A DNA stretch of 64,000 nucleotides from Stemphylium vesicarium. Its lineage: Eukaryota > Ascomycota > Dothideomycetes > Pleosporales > Pleosporaceae. Location of the stretch: positions 3,224 through 67,223 of the forward strand of contig QXCR01000023.1 of the NCBI GenBank assembly GCA_004380135.1. Reading direction: 5' to 3'. Under the pieces are notes generated by a model. That model did not search any database. It was not told the DNA's origin and saw only the letters and a program-made list of their open reading frames with translations. Position 1 is the stretch's first letter; every line of letters begins with the position of its first letter. A program made the translations under genes and the position numbers. This document shows, piece by piece, positions 55,266-64,000 of this stretch.

Positions 55266-57065
55266 ATGATGCCCAAAGGTAAAGCGAGGAAGGATAAACC
55301 CAACATGTACCAAGGGTCGCCAGAACCCTCAGAACGCAATATGACCACACGAGCCACTGCCCACCGACGAGGCGGCACACATAAAGTACGCGATGAAGAC
55401 AGGACCGATTCCGTGTACGACACGTACAACTACAAGGAGCTTCTCGACGCAGCCAAAGAACGCAGCATCTACCGCAAAGACATGAAAAAGGTAGAAATGG
55501 CATGGTCACTCAAGCGCCACGACGACGAAGCGAAACGCGTCGAACACGCCGCCATACTAGCCCGTCGCAGAGCCCAGCAAGAAGCCCAACGCGAACAAGA
55601 GAGAATCGCCGTAGAACGAAAAAAACAGCTCGAAGCCAAACACCGACGAAAGCTCGAGAAGATGCAGAAAAGAGACCGCGACGAAAGCGTCAGCGACGAC
55701 ACACTGAGTGAATCTGACATCGAAGCCGAACACAACACCCACGACGAATATGCCCGTGAGGCGAACAGTCAAGCCCTCAGCGATTCCTTTTGGGATACCT
55801 CTTCCACTGAGTCTTCTACAGCCTCCGTCTCCGCTGTCATAGAACCAGCTTCGAGGCTTCGCCTCTTCGAATGGCCGTATCCTATCCTGCCCTCAACCAC
55901 CGCTCTCTCCCCTCTTTCCCCCGTAGATCCGACCGCATATCCCGTCTTCCAACCGCGCCAGGTGTCCTACGCGCCGCTTAAACTCGTGACGGCGTTTAGT
56001 AAGCAGAAAGTAGCACTCCCGGGTGGAAAGTACCCCGTGGGCGTGGCACCGGATTTCGCCCCTGTGCTGTCTGAGTCCGTGCGAGAAGCTGTGCACAACG
56101 GCGATTTGACGGGTGTACTGCGGAATGCCGTTGTGGAGACGGGGGCGTTGTGGGCGGCACGCACGATTGTGCAGGACTGGAACGGGCACATGTATTTTCT
56201 TCCTGCACCGCGTAGGCTTGATGACGTCGATGCGGGGAAGGCTGGGCTGGCGGACGTGTATCGGAAGTGGGCTTTGGGGGAGAGGAATGCGCGGCGCGTT
56301 ACCGTTACGGCGAGGGGGGTGGAGAGGGGTGATAGGGAGAGTAGGAAGCGGCGGAGGAGGAACTTGAGGGTTAAGAGGGATGTTGAGGTTTTTGAAACGT
56401 GCGGGTGGAGGCCGGGGGCTGTGGGGTTTGTTCCTGCTTTCTTGGACTCTGGTAGGGAGGATAGAGGTGTGGATACTTGGATGGATGGTGGGGTGGTGCC
56501 GGAGGGAAAAAGGGCGTTGGAGAGACTGAGGTATGTAAGGTTTCAGGGATGCGATGTGCCGCATTATTACTTTTGGGCTGGTGGGGATGGGGTTGGGGTT
56601 GGGGTTGGGGCTGAGGAAAGGGATGAGATAATGCGGGACAGGGGAAGAGTGGAAGGCAGGACTGCAATGGTATCCGTGTCCAAGGATACTATGGACGACA
56701 ACGACGATGCCGAGAACCAAACCCACCAACCCCTTCCCCGCAAACGACCGCGTACACTGTCCTACCCACAACGCGCCGGCGACGAAGTCGACGATCCAAA
56801 TCCAGATCCAGATCCAGATTCAGCTCTCCAGGAAATCGCCTCGGAAACCACCGCGGAAGAAGGTTTATACCGCCGATCTAGCATCTCATTTCTTTCCGAC
56901 CATGCTGCGCCGGATAGTAGTGGCTTCGTTATCAAATGGCTAGAGTATGTTAGTCTTGGGTACGAAGATACAAACGCACCGCTGCGTGAGATGGGTGCGG
57001 TGGATTCGTGCTCTGATGATGAGGTTGGGATTAGGAGCTACGACTGGAGGGAAGACGAGCGGTAG
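55266..57065 (+). CDS. Hypothetical basic coiled-coil protein
   Basis: An intact 599-aa single-exon frame starting MMPKGKARKDK (tandem ATGs at 55266 and 55269). Residues ~60-150 form a very charged Arg/Glu/Gln helix (EHAAILARRRAQQEAQREQE) likely to be a coiled coil. A folded-looking middle follows (SRLRLFEWPYPILPS, WAARTIVQDWNGHMYFLPAP, FETCGWRPGAVGFVPAFLD, RYVRFQGCDVPHYYFWAGG), then a disordered acidic tail with a PDPDPD run. Several Arg/Lys clusters (RKRRRRNLRVKR, PRKRPR) could be nuclear localisation signals. No family is recognised. GC and codon usage rise in the second half, where G-rich GTTGGG repeats (about 56590-56620) encode VGVGVG. Confidence 0.65.
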   Translation: MMPKGKARKDKPNMYQGSPEPSERNMTTRATAHRRGGTHKVRDEDRTDSVYDTYNYKELLDAAKERSIYRKDMKKVEMAWSLKRHDDEAKRVEHAAILARRRAQQEAQREQERIAVERKKQLEAKHRRKLEKMQKRDRDESVSDDTLSESDIEAEHNTHDEYAREANSQALSDSFWDTSSTESSTASVSAVIEPASRLRLFEWPYPILPSTTALSPLSPVDPTAYPVFQPRQVSYAPLKLVTAFSKQKVALPGGKYPVGVAPDFAPVLSESVREAVHNGDLTGVLRNAVVETGALWAARTIVQDWNGHMYFLPAPRRLDDVDAGKAGLADVYRKWALGERNARRVTVTARGVERGDRESRKRRRRNLRVKRDVEVFETCGWRPGAVGFVPAFLDSGREDRGVDTWMDGGVVPEGKRALERLRYVRFQGCDVPHYYFWAGGDGVGVGVGAEERDEIMRDRGRVEGRTAMVSVSKDTMDDNDDAENQTHQPLPRKRPRTLSYPQRAGDEVDDPNPDPDPDSALQEIASETTAEEGLYRRSSISFLSDHAAPDSSGFVIKWLEYVSLGYEDTNAPLREMGAVDSCSDDEVGIRSYDWREDER

Positions 57066-57857
57066 ACAGGGAACAACTGTCCATTTTGCAGGATGGAGTG
57101 GATCGACGTGGAACACTGTGTGAGTACATCGTCTCCTCGGCTTCTCTTTTCCGTGTTCAATCAATGATAATCGTGGTGCTAACGTATAGTAGGAGAAAGC
57201 AAGACATATACTTGCGCATAGCGCCATCTCACCCTCCACGTCTTCATGGTCTCATTCAGAGCTGAAACACGCGGGTGTGAAGAGGTGGTTTAGTTACCTA
57301 ATGCCTTTCTGTGGGCCGGGTGGGGAAGTGTTTGAAGAAGATGAGGGGTGGGAGGCTGATGTCGATGACTCTGTGAGGAAAGGTTCTAAGCGTGGATCGC
57401 GAGAGGTGTGGGCCGGAAGAAAAGGGGGAGGGCGGTGAAGAGGAGGATGATGGGGGATGATGTGGTGTGTTGGGATGGTGGGGTACGGGTGCGAGGAATG
57501 TTTGCAGTAGGGGTGTCGCCGGCGTTGAGTGATGGGAAGTCGATGCCGTTGAAGAGTAGGAAACGGAGGTCTGGGTTATAGCAGGAGTAACGTGACAATC
57601 GCTACACCCGTACTTAGATGGGTAGTGTACCATGTTCTCTATGTTTGTAGGTATCAGCTTTCGGTCCCAATTCGGCAAAGGCAGATGCGTGGCGCAGACA
57701 AGAGCTCGGAAGACATGCAGGGATACCAATCCGTTGGCCCCTCGGCGCGTGCTGGACTTCAGGCAGACGTTTTGGTTGATTGAAAGGCTGTACAAACACG
57801 AAAGTATAGAACTGACTTCGCTCGCATTCCTTTCTCTTCGGTGCGTATTCCATCACC
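57066..57857. other. Intergenic, no gene seen
   Basis: A 0.8-kb gap. Minus-strand frames here are Pro/His/Thr-rich shadows of GT-rich DNA. No gene is supported. Confidence 0.45.
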
Positions 57858-59576
57858 ATGGATCCTCTTAGCATCACTGCTTCCATCATAAGCATCACGA
57901 CAGCCGCCGTCCAAAGCGTCCACATCCTCACCAAGACCATCGACAATATCAAAGACGCACCCGACACGGTCAAAGGCGTGACCACGGATCTGGCATGCCT
58001 ACAGCCCGTGCTACAAAGTCTGCAAAGATCATTTCAAGCGGGGAACTCGCAAATCCTGCGATGGGTGAGCTTCGCTCAGCGGCCATTGAAGTTGAGAGAA
58101 CTTGCCGCAGCAGTCAATCTGAAGCCCGTTTCCGACCTCATATCTTTGAAACAAACAGCCCTCGATGCCATCACCCTGTGCGGGCCGATCCTGGATGTCA
58201 AAGGCAAACAAGTTACGCTTGTGCACCAATCAGCAAGAGACTACCTCCTGCGTGAGAAGAGTTGTAGAGATCAGGTGCTAGAGCAGTTCAGGTTTGGATC
58301 AAAACGTTCACACCGTATGCTAGCCCGGACATGCTACGAATGTATTGCGCAAAGTCACTTCCGTGACGAGCGCATTAATCTACGGAAAAGACTACTCTCG
58401 AAAGACTCTCCATTCCTGCAGTATGCGGCGTCTCATTGGATCCAGCATGTCAGGGGTTGCTCCGATACCGCGTCCAGGCTTTTTAAAGGCTCCTACCCTT
58501 TCTTCGGAGATGGATCTGACCTGCGCGCAAATTGGTGGCAAGCTTACAATCGTTTGACATTTGGCTACGGTGAAGACTATACTACCCCGGTATTACATAT
58601 GATGAGCTATCTCGGAGTACCCTCATGGGTCGAGACGCTACTTGCAGAGGGAAAGGAACTTGATATACATGATTTCGTGAATACAAAGGACGGACTTGGG
58701 CGTACACCACTACACTGGGCGGCCAGAGGAAGCAATTCTAAAGTAGTGCAAATGCTGCTGGACCATGGAGTTGACCTTGATGCAAGAGACAGCGACCTCT
58801 GCACAGCAACGGATTTGGCTGTCTTCAACGGAGATATCGCGGTAGTAAAGCAGATCCTTGATCAAGGTGCGGATGTCAGGGGAAGTGGTTGGGAGTATTA
58901 TACGCTATTGCACAATGCAGTTGAGATCAAGAATGAAGCAATGGTAAAGCTTTTGGTAGAAAAGGGAGTAGAGATTGATGCACAAAATGGTAATGGAGAC
59001 ACAGCATTAGCAATGGCCGTTTGCGAGGAACTCGAGGCTTTGGTGCAGCTTCTTCTCGAATTAGGAGCGGATGTGAACGCGCAAAGTGGTGATCCCTTGA
59101 GTAGGTCTGTGCTGCACCAGGCGGTCCACCAAGGGAATAAAGAAATTGTCGAGCTGCTTCTAAACAACGGAGCGGATCTCGAAAGTAGGGAATGGGACGG
59201 GATAACACCATTGCATGCATCAGTCAGATCAGAGGATGAGGCGATGGTAGAGCTTCTTATCGACAAGGGAGCTGATATTTACTCCAAGGATGATTTGGAT
59301 GTAACAATACTACTTGATGTAGCTATGTCAGGAAGTGGAGAATTAGAACAGCTATTCTTAGGGATGGATTTAGAGGCTATGCTAAAGGATCAAAGCGGAG
59401 AAAAAACGCTACACGCTGCAGTTCGGTCTAGAAAAGAGGTGTGGCAGCTATTCTCGAGAGTTGGATTAGTACATAGCGCAGCCAAACGTGCAGCTTTCCA
59501 GGCCAGCTCAGAAGCGGTTCGGAATAAGCTCAGTCGGTCACTTCTCAAGAGGTGGTGTGGGACAAGTCGTCGCTAG
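57858..59576 (+). CDS. Ankyrin NLR derivative lacking the NACHT domain
   Basis: A single open frame of 572 aa. Residues 1-66 (MDPLSITASIISITTAAVQS...QAGNSQI) are the beginning of the N-terminal helical domain of fungal STAND/NLR proteins. At codon ~67 the sequence passes directly to LRWVSFAQRPLKLRELAAAV, the winged-helix-like segment that normally follows the NACHT ATPase domain, then VHQSARDYLLRE and the C-terminal helical part. Seven or more ankyrin repeats run from about residue 275 (GLGRTPLHWAARGSNSKVVQMLLDHG) to about 540. The Walker A/B ATPase core and most of the N-terminal domain are absent, yet no stop or shift occurs. Either an in-frame deletion left a coding remnant or this is a stable new architecture, perhaps an adaptor or decoy. 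Intact members act in heterokaryon incompatibility and immunity-like responses. Confidence 0.82.
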   Translation: MDPLSITASIISITTAAVQSVHILTKTIDNIKDAPDTVKGVTTDLACLQPVLQSLQRSFQAGNSQILRWVSFAQRPLKLRELAAAVNLKPVSDLISLKQTALDAITLCGPILDVKGKQVTLVHQSARDYLLREKSCRDQVLEQFRFGSKRSHRMLARTCYECIAQSHFRDERINLRKRLLSKDSPFLQYAASHWIQHVRGCSDTASRLFKGSYPFFGDGSDLRANWWQAYNRLTFGYGEDYTTPVLHMMSYLGVPSWVETLLAEGKELDIHDFVNTKDGLGRTPLHWAARGSNSKVVQMLLDHGVDLDARDSDLCTATDLAVFNGDIAVVKQILDQGADVRGSGWEYYTLLHNAVEIKNEAMVKLLVEKGVEIDAQNGNGDTALAMAVCEELEALVQLLLELGADVNAQSGDPLSRSVLHQAVHQGNKEIVELLLNNGADLESREWDGITPLHASVRSEDEAMVELLIDKGADIYSKDDLDVTILLDVAMSGSGELEQLFLGMDLEAMLKDQSGEKTLHAAVRSRKEVWQLFSRVGLVHSAAKRAAFQASSEAVRNKLSRSLLKRWCGTSRR

Positions 59577-60480
59577 ATTATGCTTAGTTATCTTCCGAGG
59601 GCTCGGAAGCAGAGAGGCTACTGATTAGCAGTGGCGCCAATGTCAAGTCTAGTAGACGACAGAGTCAACAGACCTGAGAAATTCGATTTACCAGAAGCTA
59701 AGCCCAATTGCGCTCGTCGTGTCAAACTTGGTAGAAGCTCACTTCAAATTTGGATTCTTCCGACTTGACTTGGAAACCTGTGGAATTTCATCAAAACAGC
59801 GAGACATTTGAGCAAGATAAGGAACGAGGGGCCGCTTGAGCACTGGTAACAGACGCGCTACAAGCATAGCTAGTCTCTTGCCGGTGACAGGGTGACTTCT
59901 ACACTTGAATTAAGAGGATGGGATTTGATGCAGTGTCTAATAGGTCGAAAACGGGGACGGAACAAGTTTAGGCTCAATTGCGCTAGCGGCCCCGGGTGTT
60001 GAGCCCGTACTCGAAGCCGACAAGTTCGGAAGCTTCCGATTTGACTTTCGGAATCAACAGCCCTCTGGCGCTAAGATCAAAAACACAATACCAAGACGTC
60101 GAAGCACTCGAGCAAGATAAGGAAGCAGAAGTCATCTAAACGCTAGTAATGGTCGTAATTCAGCGAAGTTTATGTGATTCGAATCACGAATGACCTGAGG
60201 CCAACATGACCCTTGCAGTATCATAGGTCGGCATGCAGGGACGCTTACGCGACAGTGGAACACGGTCACGACATGAGCATCTCGTCAGCCAGTGGGGTGA
60301 AGACGTGATTGTAAGCTTATGCGTACCTCGGGGCGATGCCGGATTAATTGTTCGCTCAAAGAATCCTAGCGCATTGCGACGTGGCGCCCGTCGAGTTTTA
60401 CATTAAACGAGCGCGGTGATGAATCAAGGTCTGGAGGTTGCAGGTTGAGCAGCAAGTGCGAAAGCTTTCGCGGACACGAG
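59577..60480. other. Intergenic with a diverged duplication
   Basis: No gene is supported. Two colinear but diverged segments are listed separately. The right part holds the promoter of the flavoprotein gene. Confidence 0.45.
59690..60160. repeat. Diverged tandem duplication (~270-300 bp period)
   Basis: CAATTGCGCT at 59705 and 59975, TTCCGA(C/T)TTGACTT near 59758 and 60036, and GAGCAAGATAAGGA at 59810 and 60110 occur in the same order. The copies are separated by 270-300 bp with heavy divergence between the anchors. This looks like an old duplication of noncoding or dead sequence downstream of the NLR derivative. Confidence 0.6.
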
Positions 60481-62405
60481 ATGGCGCCAAAACCGATTAT
60501 TCCCAACGCGGACAAGACGACCACGGAGGCTCGAGACTCCGCCTCGACGCGACGCGTCGCACAGCTGACGGGACATCTCGCTCCTGCAGATGAGACGGAA
60601 AAGGTGGACGCGCATCCCACAGCATCTATAAATTATCCCCTTTCCAGGCTTCAACTTGATCCAGGCCGCTTCATAGATCGGGTGCGGCCAGTGAAGGTAG
60701 CGGTCATTGGTGCTGGGCTCGCCGGTATCAATGCCGGTATTCTGCTTCCGGCGAAGGTTCCCGGCATTCAGTTGACCATCTTCGAAAAGAATGCTGATGT
60801 CGTAAGTGCATTGCGTCTATTGACAGCACTGTCTCTGACCTTTCCTAGAGCGGTACATGGCTGGAAAATATCTACCCTGGTGTTCGATGCGACATACCCG
60901 CGCATGTATATCAATCAACTTTTTCGCCAAACACCCAGTGGTCCGAAATATTCGCCAAAGGTGCTGAAATTCGTGACTATTGGCAAGCGCAAGCGAAGAA
61001 GCACGCTGTCTACGATTACGTGAAATTGCAACATCGTGTAGACGAAGCGGAATGGGACGATGCAAAGTCAAAATGGCGGGTGCAGGTACGGGATCTGGTG
61101 GCGAACAGAAGCTTCAGGGAAGACTTCGATTTCATCATCACGGCTATCGGACGTTTCAACGCGTGGAAACTTCCTGATTATCCCGGACTAGACGATTTCA
61201 AAGGCCATCTTCGACACACATCGAACTGGGACCCTTCCTTCGACGCAACGGATAAAAATGTTGCCGTAATCGGTAACGGCGCAAGTGGAATCCAGGTCGT
61301 ACCAAATCTCCAGCGCATCGCGAAGCGTGTGACGCATTTCGTGCGCAATCCTACCTGGATCGCAACCTCCTGGGCGGGCGACGAACGAACCTTTGAGCCG
61401 CAGCCGTATGTCGAAGAGCAGCGCAAAGCCCTCGAAGATCCAGAGACGTACCTGAATTTCCGAAAAGAACTCGAAGACAAGTACTGGAGGCGATTTCGCG
61501 CCATGATACGCGAATCCCCTGAGAACGCGGGTATGCGAGAGCTCTTTATCGAGGTCATGAAGAAGCGCGCGGCGAAAAAGCCTGAACTACTCGACGGGCT
61601 CATTCCAGATTTCTCACCGCATTGCCGCAGATTAACTCCCGGACCGGGTTATCTGGAGTCACTCACAGAGGATAATGTTGAGCTTGTAAAAGCGCCCATC
61701 AAGCGTTTCACATCGACTGGCATCGAGACGGTGGACGGGAAGAATTTCGCATTCGATGCCATACTATGCGCTACAGGCGCCAACACTGATCTAGTACCTC
61801 CCTTTTCTATCAAGGCTCGAGGTGTAGATCTGAACGAAGCGTGGAAACCAGAAGGGAAGTGGGGTTTCCCCTACACTTACTTTGGTCTGGCAACACCAGG
61901 CTTTCCAAACTTGTTTTTCCTGGCTGGTCCTCATGCAACAGGTCCATCTGGCACAGTACCCCAAGGCGTCGAAACTTCACTTGTCTATATTGCAAGAGCT
62001 CTGCGTAAAGCTTCATCCCAAGACATCAAATCATTAGCGCCAACCAAAGAGGCCGCAGATGACTTTGTCGATTACTGCGATGCTTTCTTCCCGACTACCG
62101 TCTTAACGGATAATTGCTCCTCTTGGAACAATGGCGGGGTGGCTGGTCAGCGCATTCATGGTCTCTGGCCCGGATCAGCGGCGCACTTCACCATCGCCAG
62201 ACGCGAGCCGCGATGGGAAGATTGGGATTATGAGCGGGAGAACAAGGTGAATAGGTTCGCTTACTTTGGCAATGGTTATACCGAGGTGGAACTCGACGAT
62301 AACTCCGATTTGACGTCTTATTTGCAGCCGCCAGGGAAGGAGGTTGATCTTAGAGATGTTCATGAGAGTTGGTGGGATGTGCCGGGTGCGAGACGGAAAT
62401 CGTGA
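60481..62405 (+). CDS. Baeyer-Villiger-type flavin monooxygenase
   Basis: Two exons (60481-60801 and 60849-62405; 47-bp intron) give 625 aa. The FAD-binding Rossmann site is VIGAGLAGINAG (about residue 80). The splice restores FEKNADVSGTWLENIYPGVRCDIPAH, a conserved FAD/substrate block. The Baeyer-Villiger fingerprint F-x-G-x3-H-x3-W is present as FKGHLRHTSNW. The NADPH site is VIGNGASGIQ, and DAILCATGAN precedes the C-terminal FAD contact. Such enzymes insert oxygen next to ketones or act as hydroxylases on hydrophobic substrates; the substrate is unknown. It has an N-terminal extension of about 75 residues, as in many fungal members. There is no signal peptide, so it is probably cytosolic. 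Confidence 0.9.
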
Positions 62406-63215
62406 TTCTAAAGCTCTTGATTCGCTGTTCGACTGATCCCGCGTATGCAAACATGAGGCCTTTCTAGCCAAGGGAAATCAACTCATTCGTTTCACTTATA
62501 ATACATCGTTTTTCTATTGCAACCCGCAAAAGGCGAAAGCTAATCCCATCATCAACGCTTCTTTCATCAAACTCCCACCCTACGACATACCGTTCAGGTC
62601 TCTCCATCAAATTTTCATTTCTTCGATCACCAATCTCATCATCTCACGCAATCTGTCGACCCGAGCACGATATATCCCTTATCTCTTCCGTCATCTTAGC
62701 TCAGTTCACGCACGAACTACAGCGGCGCTATCTCGGAGCAGCTAGCCCCTCCGCGCTGTACTCCGCCTGTGGGGATTCGAGATGCGCGGTACTTCGTCAA
62801 ATACCCACGCGATTGCGTGCTACCCCACCGAACTATTACACTCCACAATGTACCAAGGATGCATCCGAAGGCGATACTGAGAGACGGCATACGATGAGCG
62901 GTGGAGGGAATGTACGAGTCGTGATAAGGATTAATGGGTTCAGTTGGGTTGGAAATGGCCGGTAGCCGATGGACGGAGGGTAGGGGGCATGGGGTGTTGC
63001 GCAATTCTGGAGAATCGGATGGGAAGTATCAGGGGGTGTGGTAGTGGTGCGAAGTCGATGGACGCATCGAGAGAGTCATATATGTCGTGTGTCATTGGCT
63101 TTCATAGCACGTCTTTGCTGCGAAAAGAGTCGTCCAAACGTCCACAGGTTGTAACGACACTGCGTCGTCACTTTTCAACCAACTCCTTCATTTGCTTAAC
63201 ATCGAAAGTGCCAAT
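62406..63215. other. Intergenic, no gene seen
   Basis: 0.8 kb between two plus-strand genes. No coding region or structured repeat is recognised. Confidence 0.45.
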
Positions 63216-64000
63216 ATGATCAGCACTGACGCATCAATCGAGTCCGACAGCGACCCCAGCGCTGAGAAGCGCGATTATCCGGGTACATCTGCACTGCACA
63301 CTCACAACCTCGACCCATCACTGACAAGATACAGTAAAATGGTACCGATCAACCTTCTTTAACATAACCATTCTCGGCCTTTGCAACTTCAGCGCACCAG
63401 GAATCTGGGGCGCAATGAACAGCCTCGGTGCCGGCGGCGCCCAATCCCCACATCTAGTCAATGCTGGCAACGCACTCACATTCTGCTTAATGGTGGTAAG
63501 CTGTTACTTCAGCAGCGTCATCGTACACTACATCGGTATCAAAGGCGCTTTAATATTCGGAACGTACGTATACCGCTCCCGTAACCTACCTCCACACATC
63601 ACTTTTCCCAGACATGATGAAACGGCGGGCTGATACAACCAAAGCATCGGCTACGCACCCTACGCAGCAGCCCTGTACACAAACAACCGCTTCGGCACAG
63701 AATGGTTCATCTACCTCGGTTCCTCCCTCTGCGGCATCTCGGCCGGCGTTTTCTGGATGGCCGAAGCGGCCATCGCAATCGCATATCCCGAACCTTGGAA
63801 CAAAGGAAAAGCGCTGGGATACTGGCTAACCTATCGTCTTGCGGGCCAGATTCTTGGCGGTGCGATCAATCTAGGCTTGAACGCTGACCGCGATCAAGCG
63901 GGTCAGGTTACGTATACAGTGTACCTGGTTTTTATTGCGCTACAGTGCTGTGGACCGGTGGTTGGATGCTTTTTGAATCGCCCTGAGAAGGTGATGAGGA
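63216..64000 (+). CDS. UNC93-like MFS transporter, 5' part
   Basis: Three exons are visible (63216-63282, 63335-63563, 63645-64000 and continuing past the edge). The first is a short hydrophilic leader (MISTDASIESDSDPSAEKRD). The splices give KWYRSTFFNITILGLCNFSAPGIWGAMNSLGAGG, the family's conserved first membrane segment, and ALIFGTIGYAPYAAALYTNNRFG, then FWMAEAAIAIAYPEPWNKGKALGYWLTYR. These match the fungal UNC93/DUF895 branch of the major facilitator superfamily; transported substrates are not established. The introns are 52 and 81 bp. The gene is cut by the window end, so total length is unknown. Confidence 0.9.

Noticed and set aside
56590..56620. Telomere-like G-rich repeat
   Set aside because: GGGGTT occurs only a few times and is explained by VGVG codons inside an open frame.

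Overview
The window reads as nuclear DNA of a filamentous ascomycete, most likely a dothideomycete of the Pleosporales type (inference from protein resemblance and gene style, not from a marker gene). Genes are mostly single or few-exon, introns are 45-85 bp with GT..AG ends and CTAAC/TACTAAC-like branch sites, spacing is 0.2-2 kb, and repeats carry C-to-T/G-to-A decay with CpA loss and CpG retention, the mark of repeat-induced point mutation (RIP). No rRNA, convincing tRNA or CRISPR was seen.

Layout. 1-1134: a broken GH128 (Asl1-like) glucanase gene on the minus strand, split by a 187-bp MITE-like insertion. 1.6-6.4 kb: housekeeping genes: mitoribosomal mS26/Pet123 (minus), divergent from the nucleolar GTPase NOG2 (plus), then a PRISE-type short-chain reductase. 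7-12.4 kb: a gene-poor accessory stretch with a hypothetical gene, a small RING-H2 protein, a frameshifted ORF and the remains of an NB-ARC NOD-like receptor. 12.4-20.5 kb: a quinone-oxidoreductase-like enzyme, a DUF1769 protein, homoisocitrate dehydrogenase (LYS12) and an FBXO31-like F-box protein. 20.5-31.4 kb: an F-box-like gene broken by one stop, a large RING protein with a duplicated Cys-rich module, a Mn superoxide dismutase and a RING-like protein carrying an 18-bp minisatellite. 32.2-39.2 kb: O-methyltransferase and LaeA-like methyltransferase in divergent orientation, a secreted L-asparaginase and a DHA1-type drug exporter. 41.1-47.5 kb: a RIP-decayed hAT transposon joined to a truncated secreted subtilase. 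49.7-64 kb: a sugar transporter, a mitochondrial membrane protein, a glutaminyl cyclase, a nuclear-looking basic protein, an ankyrin NLR derivative that has lost its NACHT domain, a Baeyer-Villiger-type flavoprotein, and the start of an UNC93-like transporter running off the right edge.

The conserved genes belong to core pathways (ribosome assembly, mitochondrial translation, lysine synthesis, oxidative defence). They alternate with a fast-evolving compartment: two dead or rearranged NLRs, three unrelated RING proteins, a dead subtilase, a dead glycosidase and transposon debris. The most noteworthy items are the NACHT-less NLR with a fully open frame (57858-59576), the repeated Cys-rich module in the 812-aa RING protein (25174-27612), the RING with an expandable minisatellite loop (30692-31375), and the hAT element whose two flanks do not belong to the same gene. 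All exon boundaries were inferred by eye from splice signals and frame continuity.
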